64,000 nucleotides of DNA from Odontesthes bonariensis (GCF_027942865.1 NC_134509.1:15154017-15218016), one strand, 5' to 3'. Counted from the stretch's first letter, positions 42,801-56,800 are shown. Notes: generated by a model from the letters alone, not told the origin. A program made the numbers and translations.

Positions 42801-44682
42801 TTCTTCGCACACATGCTTAACGGAAATAGGAAACGAGATATCAGAGCAGGGAGACCTTTTGCAGACAAAATAGGAAGCTTAAAGTCCGGGCGTTAACCGA
42901 AGCGTTAGTGTTAAAGGATCAAACTATGACCTACAAAAAAAAAAATGTACACAGCCTAATGAAATAAAAACATTTCCAAATTCTAATGTAAAATATCTCA
43001 CCCAAGAATTCCAGTGCCAGTACCTATGTCAAGTACAGTGTTGCAGCCGTTTTGAACAGCTTTCTGAATGGCTTGCTGGTACTTCTGGTTCCTCCCGTGG
43101 TCATTAAGCATGAGGAAATGCCAGCGTTCCACCAGCCAGTTGGCCACACGGTAGAAGTTCTCTCTTGCTTCTAAAAAGTCTGGTTTCAGCTTTAAGGCTT
43201 TGTAGAAATGACCTGCCGCTTCATCTCTGAATCCCATCCTGGACGATAAAAGGAATGAGACAATAAAAACGACAGAATGTTCTGCAACTAGGGGACACAT
43301 ACTGCGAGAAATCAATGCCAAATGGACAGTACCGGAACAGGTGTTCACCCATGCTGTTCAGGATGACCTCATCCGCTGGGAAAACTTCCAGCGCTTGTTC
43401 ATAGCAGTCAAAAAGATCCTGAATGCGGCCCACGGAGTCCAGCTCTTCGGCCCATTTGAAGAGAGTGAACCTGAAGGACTCCTGAAAGGAAGATGCCACT
43501 GAAAAAATGTGACAAATGTGTGTGCAGTGGCAAGCTTTTTTTTTTGGTGAATGGTTAAGTGAGTAGAAGATGAACTGAACTCCAAATGGCATGAAGTTAA
43601 AGGACGGTTTCTGGTTCACAGTTTGGAACGCAATTAAGAAATGGCAGTTAGCAGGCATGCAGAGGTAAGAAAAAATAAATATGGTCCTTACAGGAATGTT
43701 ATCAGTAGAAAGCCCTGCCTGCATCCGTAACACAAAAATCTGTATCTGAGGTTGTCAAATCAAACCTGGTGCATTTTGAAAATACTTTTTGGTGCATCTG
43801 TGAGGTCAAAACAGAGCTTCATGGTTTTAAATGTAGGTTTGAAAAAAAATGCTGAATTGAATATGAAGACCACAACTTCTGTGGGTATGTGCTGCAGCCA
43901 CTGATATCAGAAATATTTCAGTGAGGTGAAAAGAGGAAGGATTCTAAAACAGGATGATGATCTAAAAAAAAAAAAACTAAAAAAAACATAAACCATCAAA
44001 TCCGCAAGGATTATTTCAAGAGGCAAAAATGAAAGTTTGTGATCCAAAAAATGATGCATGTGAGACAATCCGCAGAAATAGATATATCATGCAAAAATAA
44101 TAGACAAACATACCCTAAACAAGGACTAAAGGAGTTTTGGCCGGTGAGAAAAAGCATTTGCACGCTGCAGTAAATGTTAAAGTGTCCCAGAACATGAAAT
44201 AGCTACACTGGTCCACAGCCGCAGAGGACAGAGGCCGCAAAACTCTGCAGCTGTTTTTTGTCGTTATGAAACAGTAAAATGTGAAAACAAGATTATGTAG
44301 CTTAGAGAAGAAAAGCGCCATCTCCAACTTTAAGTCTAGTGCATGTCAGGTAATCTTTTACTCGCCCAAACTTTCGCACACTGCGTTATCGTATAATTAC
44401 ACCATTATGGGCTGGTTGAGAGCGTCTACAATGTGTACCAGATGTACACAAACTGGTTTTAGGAGTGATATTATGAGCCATTACCCTTGCAAAGTCCTTG
44501 AACATAGGTGCGAGGTTGAGGACGAGAAGGTAGTGTACAAACGCTGTTCCATAGTCCTGGTTGAACAGGCACTGCTGAGCACTCTCGAGGGAACTGGAGA
44601 TCAGCTCATCTCTGGCAGGGTCCACTCTGCGTCGCCTCCGCGCCCTCCTGCCATGTTTCTGCCTGGCGCTGGTATTAGGCAT
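35165..44682 (-). CDS. PRMT9: Protein arginine methyltransferase 9
   Basis: Type II arginine methyltransferase; the mammalian enzyme makes symmetric dimethylarginine on the splicing factor SF3B2. Exons in transcript order: 44682-44485, 43481-43333, 43238-43002, 42815-42648, 42503-42401, 41898-41789, 41603-41411, 41286-41103, 39690-38991, 38847-38694, 36002-35880, 35404-35165. They join in phase to 852 residues (human 845). The TPR-type region covers about 25-160. SAM motif [12 protein letters not shown], is at 184-194, followed by YACELS. The double-E loop [10 protein letters not shown] is at 258-267. A second, degenerate methyltransferase half has [10 protein letters not shown] in the 700-bp exon and no glycine-rich motif, as is normal for the family. 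The C-terminus has [10 protein letters not shown] and HWKQAAVVL. The N-terminus is very basic (GRRARRRRR, residues 11-19), possibly a nuclear signal. A fold-back element lies in the intron between 36002 and 38694. Confidence 0.96.
36823..36865. repeat. Poly(A) run, 43 bases, in PRMT9 intron 10
   Basis: Uninterrupted A run, flanked by the short inverted pair AAATCTTCT (36814-36822) and AGAAGATTT (36870-36878). No SINE or LINE body was recognised next to it. Confidence 0.9.
37249..38130. mobile_element. Fold-back element with 392-bp inverted arms and TTAA ends
   Basis: The left arm 37253-37644 and right arm 37735-38126 are reverse complements of equal length (392), differing at only about nine positions, around a 90-bp centre. 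Both outer edges are TTAA (37249-37252, 38127-38130) followed inward by AGTGATAGT. TTAA is the target duplicated by piggyBac- and Kolobok-type transposases, so this is most simply a non-autonomous fold-back MITE of such a family. It contains no coding sequence. It lies in the PRMT9 intron between exons 10 and 11 (transcript order); an RNA copy could form a very long hairpin. Confidence 0.9.
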
Positions 44683-44696
44683 CCCTGAGGTAAGCA
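44683..44696 (-). promoter_or_regulatory. PRMT9: Possible splice acceptor right before the PRMT9 ATG
   Basis: On the minus strand the pyrimidine repeat is followed by GCTTACCTCAG|GG and then the ATG at 44682. This has the form of a 3' splice site: polypyrimidine tract, no AG in between, then CAG. If used, PRMT9 has a leader exon further up. An unspliced 5' UTR cannot be excluded. Confidence 0.35.
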
Positions 44697-44762
44697 GGAG
44701 AGGAGAGGAGAGGAGAGGAGAGGAGAGGAGAGGAGAGGAGAGGAGAGGAGAGGAGAGGAGGG
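44697..44762. repeat. (GGAGA)n microsatellite, about 13 units
   Basis: A pure five-base repeat ending 15 bases before the PRMT9 start codon on the minus strand, where it reads (TCTCC)n, a pure pyrimidine tract. Confidence 0.97.
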
Positions 44763-47372
44763 TGGAAAGGTGGATGGATGGATTGAGGCGCGAGAAAAAA
44801 AGGTATGCGTGGCATCTGCTCCATTTTCAACATATTACATCAATTGCAAAGTGAATATGAAGCAAAAATATATGCGAGTTGGGCTTGCAAAGCATGTCCG
44901 AACCTTGTCTTATTAACATCTTTTTTTTTTTTTAATTTTTATGAAGACTTTCCTGAAACGCTCGTCAACACGTATCGCTGTTTCATGAAGACTTACTGTG
45001 AGTTGGTATGACAGGCTGGGTTACGTGATGAAAACGCACGAGGACAATCACAGGAGTCAAACCAAGCGGCGTTACAAATTCTTCCAACACGCAAACGTGA
45101 GCGTTACGTGCAGCACATCCGTTAGCATGGATGTAGGCAACCCTACACTTTTAACGGCAAACCTGCCATTAGCTCACATGATAAAGGCTGCTCTGATAGT
45201 CACTACGATAGTTTAGCCACATATCCGGTCATACACATGTTTTCTCCGCTGGTTGATAAAAAAACAATCATTGTTTTTGGTATGAGTCGCCCCTCCAAAT
45301 GATCCTTCGGCGTAGCCTTTGAGATCGCTACCGCTCATCAACAAACGTGTCCGTGCGATTAGCGGCACGGAAAGAAACGAGTCTGACTAAAGGTTCCTGC
45401 GGCTCACATGTGGAGACGTGCAGTCGGTTTACAGATTACGAGCGGGACAAATTGGCCACAGGAACCACTTTGAACGTCAGCTGTGATTTTGGAATTTAAT
45501 TGCAAAACTTTGCAGTAAATGTCAACGCCTCAGATTTGCCTCTGAAGACAAACACAGCTACCGAGGCACAACCGAAGAGCACAAAAGATCAAGATAGTAC
45601 ACGTTCAGGAAAAATGCCACCTATAACAGAGCCGCATAGTTATAAGGACGCAGGTAGTCATCCACTTTTGAACTTTTTTTTTTTTTTTTTTTTTACACTT
45701 AAGGAAAACTCAAAAAGGAAGACACAACACATGTCCATCATCAGTCTGGAATAAACCTAGAAAATGTACACTCAGAAGTTTACATCTGATCTGAGGGTGT
45801 TGTCCTCTTTGTGCCTTATCATTCAGCTTCGTACTGTTTGTTCTGCAATACACACTTTCCCAGTCTGTCCAAGGCAGCTGCTCTCTGTTTTTTCTATAAG
45901 GCCTAAATTCAGTCCTGTGGGTGTAAACATGCATGCATGCAGCAGAGGTTCTCTGTCCTGGATACTTGAATGACTGAGCATAAAGTGTCCTCCCCCTGAG
46001 CTGTGCTTGATGACAAGCGTGTTCATCCAGCTCTTGTGCCTGGGAGGACTTTCCATGTGAAGAACAAACCTACTAGGATCTTTGATTGTGTCCTTTTGTC
46101 AGCCAGTCTGGGTGCCAGCTGTCGTCAAACACGGGCCGACATTTAAACTGTGTAATTAGGTGACATGGGTGGTTGGCCACTTTTCTGTGTGGTTTTTAAG
46201 CTCATTGTTTCGACAATGACTTGTTATTATACTTGTAACGCAGACTTACGTGTTTGCTCTGAGACAGAAAGATGAATATATGACCCATTTTTGTCCCAAC
46301 TGTTTCAGTTCCCTCTCTGCACTTTAAACTTTTGCTTCCCAGTCTCTAGGACCTTGTGCTCATGTTTTCACCTCTCTCTGTTATTTTTTTCTCTAACTGT
46401 TTTGTACAGTGTTGCGTACACAGTGTTTATCTTTTTTTTTTTTTTAATTAAACACAAACTGTATTCATCCTTTTGCATTCATCATAAATGTCTTACATCC
46501 GTTACTTCGTGCCTCTATAGTTATATGTGTTATAGTTTATGTAGTATTTTATGTTGTTGTTACCATGAAGTTCATACAATTGTGTCTTCCTATTGCTTAT
46601 TAGATAGATGATAAAGGGCATATAAAGAGATACAGGAGGTAAGCCGTGTTTCATTCATTTGGTCACATGTTTGTTGATGGTGGCTGTTCAATGTTTTTCT
46701 TCCTTTCTTTTTCCACTTTTTTTCTTTTTTACTTGGAAAGCTTTAATCCACATGAACTATGATTTCATCAAGAGAATGCTATGTATTTGTCTGTTCACTA
46801 ACCATCACATGTCAACAAGATCAAAAAGTTACCAAATAACTAAGCGCATTTACTCAATTGTTATAACTTAATTTTGTAATTTGTGAACTTACTTCAACCA
46901 TGTAACGTTTCAGAGTGAAATATTGTGTTTTTCTTCTTTTTTTTTCTCATTTCACACTTGTCCAAAAGCTGATCCGTGTCAACTGTGCATTCAAAATTAA
47001 GTTTTGTGTAATATATTAAATTAGATATAATGCATTACTTTTTAACCAAATATGAAAGGCATTATAACTATACTGGTGGAATACATTACTCGATAAAAAA
47101 AATAAATAAATAAAATAACGATACAGAAAAAAGGTCCACGCCACTATTTCTCGTCTCGCAAAGTATTTGTGCTCACCGAAGGCCTTACTTTGCACTGCTT
47201 TTTCTACTGCTCCTCATATTTACGACACACGGTAGTTTCAGGAAGCCTTCAACTCGTTCGACTCTGTTAGCTTTGGGGAAAATGCAGCATCCTGCAAGGC
47301 GGACTTTTCCACCGTTTCCCTGCGTGTACATGCACACCTGCTAGTGCGACCTGCTAGGCTACATGGCGTCAG

Positions 47373-47401
47373 ACCGGAAGTAGAGCCGACAAAGCCATCT
47401 T
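47373..47401 (+). promoter_or_regulatory. ARHGAP10: ARHGAP10 core-promoter-like motifs (ETS and YY1)
   Basis: ACCGGAAGT (47373-47381) fits an ETS/GABP site and GCCATCTT (47394-47401) is the reverse complement of the YY1 core AAGATGGC. They stand 13 bases apart in a locally CG-richer stretch about 470 bases before the ATG. This is typical of a TATA-less promoter; its direction is inferred from the neighbouring gene. Confidence 0.4.
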
Positions 47402-47868
47402 GCACAATGTACACTCTTTGACTGTAAGTTTTGCTACACGCACGCATATGTCAGCAGAGTTTCTCAATCTGTCACTATACTTGGGGGAGCGCCTTTGATG
47501 GACTAAGGAAAACCTGGACGCCGGAGCTTGTGAACTTTGGTCAATTCTTGTGAACAGACTTCCGATGAACCCTACACCTGATATCGTAGAGTTGTCACCT
47601 TTTAACAGTTCTACCTGTTAGCCCTTCCTCGCTTTATTTGACAGTCGTGGAACAACACCCATGCACCAGAGTCAGAAGTTACCAGGCTAAAGCGCCGCTA
47701 GCTGCCGCTACTTTACGGAGCTACAGTATGTTTTATCAGCCTGGCTGGAAACACCCGGCGAAAAGAGTTGTCATTTGAAAGTAACGGCGTTTGTTTTAGG
47801 CTACAAAGTTAAGTGGCATTTGGCCAGTTTCCCGCTGCTGAGCACGACGCTATCAATCTGTCACAGAA

Positions 47869-50800
47869 ATGGGACTACACCCGCTGGAATTCAGTGAATG
47901 CTATCTGGACAGCCCCAGCTTCAGGGAGAAAATAAAGGCTCACGAAGCGGAGCTGGACAAAACCAACAGATTTATCAAAGAACTGTACAAAGATGGGAAG
48001 AACCTCATCAATGCGACGAAGCGTAAGTTTGGGAAACGCGGTAACGTGTATAGGAGAAGTCCGCTTTGGGCCACAAAATCTGTCTTGAGGTGCAGTCTTG
48101 TTCTACTTATGTTGCGAGTGGGGTGAAGAGCTTTCTCAAAAGTTACAGGAAACAGTTGAATCTGACTGAGAAAGCCATTCTCAACAGATCAGATCGAGGC
48201 GTTGTCTTTTTTATATTTGTATCAATATTTACTCTGTATTACCAGGGAGGTTGAAAATGTAGCAACAGGTTTTATCAACGCCTCAAACCATTTTCTCACA
48301 GTCAAACACACCTTCAGCCGAGTTAAAATGATTAAATGGTGATCTCTTTCAGCTCTGATCTTGTGGGCTGGTTCCTGATCCTCAGCCAGTCTACAGCACA
48401 CCATCTAAAATGGACTGCTCCCTTCATGTCTTGTGGGAAAATCTTCCAAGTGTCTTTGTGTAAATTGTTCATTGTTTAAAAAAGGCAGAGAAAATCATTG
48501 TTGGCTTAAACGCTCGTTGCACACCTTAATCCAGCCTATAATGACAAACTGAAAAGACTGCAATTTAACCCGGATTCGATTCAGTCTGCTTTTTGATCAT
48601 TTCAGAGTCACTTGCTCAGGTCTTTCCTCTCTGAAACCCTCAGGCAGGCGTGCTTCAGTGTGTCTCTGTTGCAGGGTTGTCTCGGGAACAGGGGTATGAC
48701 TTTCCTTTTGCCTTAAGGACACCTTGCATTCCTTAAGGTACAGATTCAGCAACATGCTGTTGAACGTACACAGAGCTCTTTGTTCTTGCTGATTACGAGA
48801 CCAAAGGCAGTTTCAGCAGACTCTCAGGGGCTTATTTGAGGTTAACATAGTGCTTTGGTGTGGTTCCCTTCCATACTGTGCACCGTAAGTTAGATTCACA
48901 GATGTCTCAAATGCAGTTTAAGGTAACTTTTGGCGGCAGAGCACATTCCACATTGATAGATAAAACACAACAGCATCGCCCCGCCGTTGTATTTATAGCT
49001 CAGGGAAAGCTCGAAGGACAGTGCTGCTTTCAGCCCCTAAAACTCATGAAAAGTCAGGTGCCTGTGAGCTGGTGCAAAGTGTAAACTTGGCACAGAGCTG
49101 AAAGGTCATGAAGGAATACACCTGGCCAGCGGCGGTGTGTGTTTTTAAAAATGTGATATTTAACTACCATGCGTGTCTGGAAGTGTCTGCACTACTACAT
49201 CACAAGCACCAAACCTGCATGTTCTCAGCAGGCGGGACAGCTCTGTGGCTCCAAACCGTTTATACACATCTGATGTCATTGGTCTGCTCATCAACACTCC
49301 TGCAGATTCACTCTGAGGAGAGTTTTGCTTGGCCTAAAGCTGCTCTGGCTCATTCTGCTTTAGTAATACTGCACATACTTGTTGGGCTGAGCCCTTCACT
49401 CCGTGCTGTTTGCATACTTTTGGTATCTCTTCTTACTTCTTGTTCCCCCAAAACGGCAGCTTTATCAAATATTGCTTTAACTTCAGAATTGTTTATTAGT
49501 AGGAGGGGTTTAGAGGTGTTTTGAGATACTTGTTCATACTGTCTTGTTGAGAATTGCCAAAACGCATTCGTCCTCGTTTTGTTGGGACTTTTCTGCAGCC
49601 ACATGGTTTTAGCAGGAGAGCCTGAGCGGTGTGTTGAACTCGGGTATTCAGCCACAGGCAGATGAGTTGATATTGATGCGCAGCTGTGTTGGTGTCGACT
49701 GACAGAGTTTCCCATTTCAGGAGGACATGCCATGTCTTGTATTTCATGCCTTATGTGACTGTGGCTAAACTATGCGATTCAACATGAGGCCAACAACGTG
49801 GCATCAAATTTCTCTTCTGGTAATTCTTATTGGGGTTTGTTCGAGTTTCTGAAAATTTGCTAAGGAATAGGAAGCACTGGTCGTGTACTCGCACAGGGAC
49901 TCTTGCAAAATCAGTTAAAAGTTTCAGGAAGGAACTCATGATCATGTTCCTATGTGCTGACATGAGGTTTTGTCAACCTAATTGACATGACCGGGGCTAA
50001 AACTGGTGCCTGTCCCTCCCTGATGCTTATGTCGAATAACATTTGATCAAAATCTGTCATCACTGTAATCATGAGGTATTTACAGTCCTAATTGCAACGG
50101 TATATTTATTGAAATGTCATCCACTTCCCACAACAAACCGTAGAAAATGATATGGCCGTTTTCTCGGGGCAGTTTTAGATGTAATCTGAACTTTCAAATT
50201 TATTGTCATGTGATTTACTTCAAGATGGAAGGGAGAGCGCATCCATAGTCCTCGACAAACGATAGAAGTCGTTGAGCCGGGATGTTAACAAACAGAAAGT
50301 TTTGTTAAAGCATTAAAGACGGCCTGCAGTCTTTCACCTTCCCTTTTAACTCCGATATAATTTGGATTGAAAAGGTCACGTTTGTTTTAGCCACAGCTGG
50401 ACTCATTCGGACCTGAGGTAACGTCATATATAAGCGCTTCTACCTCCTAAGTGGGATGATTCCCTTAGCTCACACCATCACTTTCAAAACAAAAAGGCAT
50501 TGGGGGAAATGTTTTTCTCAAATGGTTTTTATTTATTGTTTTGAAGCTGAGAAATAAAAGCATTTTAGTGCACAGTTGAAAGTTTTCCGTAAAAAGTGCA
50601 AAGGTTTTTTTTTTTTTTTTTCCTAAAGAAAGGCTTAGGTTGTACTGAGTTAATAGGTGGAAGGGTTAAGTATGAGCTGGTAACAGTGTTGTAAATATAC
50701 AGACTCAGGGTGGAGCTCAGCTCCAGTGTAGCTCTCATTATGTAGACATTTCTCTGATTATACTGTCTCACAGGAGTGTGAAGACGTCGGTCTTTCCTCT

Positions 50801-53800
50801 CCACGTCATTCTTGCAGTTTTCTTCCTCTAAATCTCCTTGTTGCAGTTTGCGTCTTTGATTTTGATGGGATCACATTGCTGCTGTTGATAAAACCTGTGT
50901 GCTCAGAGAGTTGTTTTTGATGGGTCTGTTTTTTTTTTTTTTTGTTGGGAGCTAAGATGTTTAATCCTCTTTATATGACAGTCCCTGTCATTTTCACAGT
51001 GTGATGTAACACACAGATGAATTCTAAAGATGGTTTATTTAATCTTCTGTTGTAAAACGCTGCCAGCCTTTAGTCCGTGTTCTGTGGCTTCTAGACTAGA
51101 TTTTCACGGTAAATTGTTTTACTTTGGGTCTGACCTCGGGATGATCTGGTGTTTGGGCCATCCCAAGCACAGTTGTTGTCCGCTCTCAGCCTGTCAGTTA
51201 CTCCCTCTGCTGCTACAGCTGGGAGGATGTCCCTCTACGGAAAGTCCTTGGGTCTGAGAGGAAACTTTGAAGCGGGGGCCTGGGCCAGAGAGCCATGACA
51301 TGGAAGTGCCCACTAGTGAAGCAACATGCAGATGTGCTTCTGTTTCAGAGGGTTTCCTCCACAGGAACTGTGTCCTGTCTGTACCCTCTTTAGTACACTT
51401 TATTGTTGTCTTAAGCAAACATAATCCTTTCTGGCTGGCTCACCTAGGAAGTTTGCACATTTCATTTCTGAAGAGCTTGTTGTTTGTATCCAATATTTTG
51501 TCGTCTTAAGTGGTTTGATGGCGCTTCTCGTATGTTCAGTTATTGCTGCAATGATCTGGAAAATGAAGTTAGACAGTTGCAGTGAGGTCAGTCATGGTCA
51601 TTTCCACAGCTGGACTTTCTCCAGTCAATCGACCATGAGACGGCTTGAAAAATATGATTTCTATTTTTTGGTTCCACTTTGAACAATCCAGCCATTTGAA
51701 AGGCTCCTTCTCTTTGGCGGACAGGTTTTAAAAGTAGCCTGCCCATGGTGTGCTTTGGCTTCCTGCTGCTGTCTGTAATCACATTACTTGTTCTGCCAAA
51801 GGGCCACATCACAATCTTTCATTAAAATAGCATTAGCACAAGACGTGAACTCATGTTGGAGGAACGCTTTTTTATCTCTCTCTGCAGAAAGAGGCCTGCT
51901 GTAAAAGTGGCATTTCATCTGGAGCTCCTTTTTTGGTACAAGCACCCCTCACGGCAATATGAAGTGTTAATCATTAGACTTTTGACCGAATGAAATCCTT
52001 ATACTGCACCAGCTCTCTGATCAGGGATTTGGTTAGGATTGACCGGATCCTGCCCAGTGGGGCCTCACCCTCGCACGCTTGTTTTGAAGATGGGGAAGTC
52101 ATGAATGAAGTAATGCATGTTTTGTGGGCAGGGAGCTGGGGAGGGTGGAGGGACACGGTGGGGAGGGGATGGGTGAGCCGGCTCGGTCAGGGGCAAAGGT
52201 TGGAGGCAAGTGGAGCAGCAATTCAGCCTGGAAAAGACGGGAGAGTAAAACAGGAAACCCTGTGGAAAGGCACAGCATGGAAACGCTGAGGGCCTGGACC
52301 AGGCGAGCTCTGACCTGAGTGGCACATCTGATGAGAGTGTAGAAAGCATAACAAGCAACCCGCCAACGTGCGCCAGTAAATACACTGTGGACTTCTTCAG
52401 CAACTGGCCTTTGACACGCGCTCACATTTTATGGTTTGCTTTAGGAAAACCTTTGCTGTAGCATCCAGAACATTTAATGTTAGGTTTCCTTCTTTAAAAC
52501 GCACGGCAAATCTGGTTGACATTTGTTTTCTTATCTCGTCTTATCCTAGGCCCTCTTTTTTTTTCGATGGGAATAACATCAGACATTTTGATATCAAGCT
52601 AAAGCTGAAATCTGCAAGTCGACATTTGATTTCACTTAGTCACATATGTGCTTTATTCCCTTGTGCTGTTTCTTTTTTCTTTTTTTTTTTTGCGGGTGTT
52701 TTATCTTGCAGCATGTTCCGTGGTAACCCGAGAGCTGTGTTGTTTTTCTTCCTGCCTCCTCTAAATGGGGGCATCGATGTTCATATCACAAAGTTGGGCA
52801 TGCTCTTCCTTTGTTTGTCCTGGTTTAGGGTAACTTCACTCGTAATAATAGTTCGATGTAAGGTGGGGTCTTTATGACTCATACTGTGAAGCCAGTGCCG
52901 GGGCCTCTGGTGTTCTGCAGAGAAACTAGCCAAGTTTGACAATTCCCAGGTTTGCTCTGAAATACCTTTGCTTTAAAAGGCAAAAATCAGACGAAGCTTT
53001 TCGCCTCTTGAGTCTCGTGTGCCCTGGTCTGTGTGTGTGTGTGTATCGTTTAACCTTTAAAGCTGTTGTAGATCTTTCATCTGGAACTTTTCTTTCCCCA
53101 CTGGTTGGATTTATTTAATTTGTGACGTTGAAACATCAACTGACACCATGCAGCTTTACACCGCTCTCACCGCTTCGTTTCTCTACATGCTGCCTGGTGT
53201 TGATTTTCACTGTGGAATCATGTAATCAAATAACAGTCATTCTTCAAGTTTTACGTAATGAAGTCCATAGCTCACACGCGCACATGGCTCGAATAAAGTG
53301 CTTGCATATCTATCCGTTTACGTCAGTGTTCTTGGACTGCACATTAATGATCCTCACTGATGTGAGCTTTTAGTCCATCTTTGCTAAAGAAATAAAAAGG
53401 CATGTTTGTTTAATACGCTAATAAACTCCTATAATAAAATCTGTGACTTTTCCTCAGCCTAATAACAGCAGATGAGAACATACCAATTAAAACAAATCGC
53501 TTTTTTTTTCTTAGCCACACGTTAATCAGTGAATCACATGCCTTCACCTACCCTGGCAGAAAATGTGTATATTATTTATGTTCTGCGTTAGAAAATAGCA
53601 AACTGCAGAATACACTTCACATCTTTAAGAGTCTTTAAGACAGTAATAGACAAGGGTGACGTATAAACAGTATGAATTGAGCACTAACTAGTATTTCTAA
53701 GGAATGTGATTTGCAAAGGGGCCCATTTAATCATGCATGCTTCACACCACATGTGCACACACTTTGAGAACAATGCAAATGAATGATATGGCAGCAGAAT

Positions 53801-56800
53801 ATGGGGACTATGATATCACATGATAAGGTGAAGCAGAAAAGGGGGAGGGGGTGGAATTGAACTTAAAATGGATTCATCTTCTATGAGATAACCATATGTA
53901 TGCCCAAATCTTTTACTTTTAGTGAGAAAAAAATATTTGCATTTTTCTGCATTTGTACACACGTGGAAAATGCACGCAGTGTTTATGCGTCTGGCTCCTT
54001 CACCGTTATCAGATTGGCAGTCTACAGGACAGCAACTTTGGATGCTGGCCTGATCCTACTTCAAACCCAGTGTAATGGATTGAGGTGTTCTTAAGGTGTG
54101 TCAAGGTTAGGTGTCGTGTTTTCAAAACATGCTTTTACTATGGAGTAGAGCAGCCAAATTTTCCACCCTGCAATCAGTTTCTGTTTTGGGGATAACTTGA
54201 GTCCTGCAGCTCACCAACAAGGACTTGGAATTGTCTTTCGTTTCCCATGTGGTTAATAGCTGCAGGATTAGGCAGTTTGACATGCACAGTAAGACCTCTC
54301 AGAACTTGCACTGACTTATTTAGGGTCGAAGACGAGCTGCTAACCGATCACAAATATCCATCAAATTCTCAACGGACAGGAAAGAAGAAAAGAAAAGAAA
54401 ATAGTTGTCATTGCAGCTTTTATTGTCTTTTTCATAGAGAAAGCTAAAGCTCAGCTGACGAAGCCTTGATTTATAGCGTTGACTTTCCTTGCCTGAGACG
54501 AACAGCTGGGCCTTGTGTCATTGCAGATGTTGCAGCCTTTGAGTCTGTCTCGCACACGCAGTTCAGGATACCTCATGAATTAACATCCCAGTTTTATCAA
54601 ATGTCACGTCAGCCTAACAGCGTCTACATGTGTCACACACTAAGGGAGAACGCTTAATGATTCTGTAAAGATGGATTTGAAGGCCCCCTCACATTTGAAA
54701 GGATAATCAAAACTAACTGCTGATTTCAGTTAACATGGGATTTTACATTATTTTAGAACTTTTACTGCTGTGGGTTGACATGGGTCGACTATTCTGAGAA
54801 AGAAAAGGCTGCTGCAAAGTTTGATTTTCTGCTTTTAACATCTTATGTTGATATAAACCTTTAGAATATCAAAAACTCAATGAACTCAGATACACTTCTA
54901 CAGAATTGAGTTTGAATTGCATCGGGACAAGAATCAGAACCAAATCCAATGGAATCCATTGACTCACTTTTGAATCGCCCGTAAAATTGTTTGTTAGAGT
55001 CGGACAAAATGTCAATATAGACCTGCTAGTGTTGTCTGCGGTCACTCCACTCGCTGCAAATCAACAGCTAGGCTAGACTGCCCAGAGTCACCTTTTATGG
55101 ACTCGCACACCCTGGCCTGGATTCTTGCTGTCTGTGCGGTTTAGATTCCCCACAGATTTATAGTCCTTTCAAAGAAAATTGCCACGTCCAACATGCAAGT
55201 GTTTGCTCCCAAAATAGCCAAACCTGTATTGTGAAAATAATGCTCGTTACCCTCGCCGCAACACTCACACATCGGATTGTTGCGTCGTGTTGTGTGGGCA
55301 CCTCTGTGTCATCTGAGACAAGTTTGACCCTAAAGTGAGAAGATTTTAGGGATTATTAGAACTGTAGGAATATGGGCTTTTTTTTCTGTCTTCTCTTTTT
55401 TACGACACAAGTTTAGCTTCTCCTGTTGATGCTCGTACAAAAACCCGTTTTGGTTTACCGCTTGAATGGAATCGGCGTAGGAAGGATGAATACAGACTCA
55501 TCCCATTGTAGATTAAGATCTAAATTTGGACTGTTCAGTCTCTTGCCGTAGCTCTTCGCTTCTTTCCCAGATCAACACATTGGAGGTCACATTGTGCTTG
55601 TTTTTGTGCATGTTTACAAGCATTTCGCATGGTTTTTCTTCTACTGTTTAGGATTTCTTAATTGCATTATATTAACAATTACCTCACACGCACACCAACA
55701 CACACACACACACACACGTTTCCTCCAAAGGCTATTTGAAGGCTTACTCAAAGAATACTATAAAATGCTGTAATACCGAAATTTTCTGGAGAAGCTCTTC
55801 AGTTTCCTATCGTTTCATTGCAGGATTTGCTTGGCTGAGATTTTTGTGTGTGTGGTTTTTGGATCTCTTCTATGCAAACCGTTCAGTGACCAGGACTGAA
55901 ATTTAGACTGTTTCAAAGAGACGATTAGGCCAGAAGCTTTGCCCTTTGTCTCAGGGCAAGGCAAACAATGTTACAGGCCCTCTCACATGTTTAAGCTGCG
56001 GGCCGCTCCGTAGATTTAATCCACAGCATGTGTTCACACACTGCTCAGGGTTCTTTGAGTCTGTAAGCAACAGGGTAAAAATGTATGTAAAAAAAACAAA
56101 AACAATTTTAAAACATCTAAAATGAACGCGTTCTTAACATGTAATTAAGTCTAATTTAAAAGAAATATGAATTTAGTGCACATGCCTGGAGATTTTTCTG
56201 TTCAGGCTGTTAAGATATGCAGTGTATTGAATTCCTGATGAATAATGAGAAATTTGATTATTTTGATAGTGCTGGGAAAGATTTGCTTGGTGATTTGCAA
56301 TACCGTTGCATGTCTGTGAGATATTATCATCAGTCCTATAAGTGCACATTTTGACTTTGTCAATTACAAACCCTGCGCTTATTTTATTGAAGAAAAGAAA
56401 AGGCTTCACATTTGATTTTGACTGAACACTGATTTCTGGTATTTTGCCTTTATTGAATAATCGTGCTCATTGCTGGGGATATTCGGATGAAAATTGTCAG
56501 TATACATTATGGGATTTATTTATTTATTTTTTTCAACACCTCTTTTGTGTAATGTTTGACTTGCACACGGATAACTGAACGTAGTTTGCTCTCTTCTGCT
56601 GCACCTGTTGACCTGTGGTGGGTGACATTGTGGTGCACATGGGCTCGACGCTGAACAGGACGTACCAGCATGTAGGCAAACAGGATGTTTACAATGTGGT
56701 CAACCTAAATGCATCAGACCTATGTTTTAAGCAGGCTCATACATGTCTGTAAATCATTTCTTAGCCTCGAGTCTGTTGTCATTGAAATGACTAGTGATCG

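Larger units (their letters stand above)
44683..47868. other. Region between the divergent PRMT9 and ARHGAP10 starts
   Basis: No coding exon. It contains the pentanucleotide microsatellite at the left edge, T- and A-rich runs (45669-45694, 46432-46445) and AT-rich spacer. The last 700 bases form the likely ARHGAP10 promoter and 5' UTR. CRE-like TTACGTGA occurs near 45023 on the PRMT9 side. Mostly unannotatable by eye. Confidence 0.5.

Noticed and set aside
52065-52425. Overlapping open frames on both strands in ARHGAP10 intron 1
   Set aside because: No domains, no supported splice context, and mirrored frames on both strands reflect local GC-rich composition.
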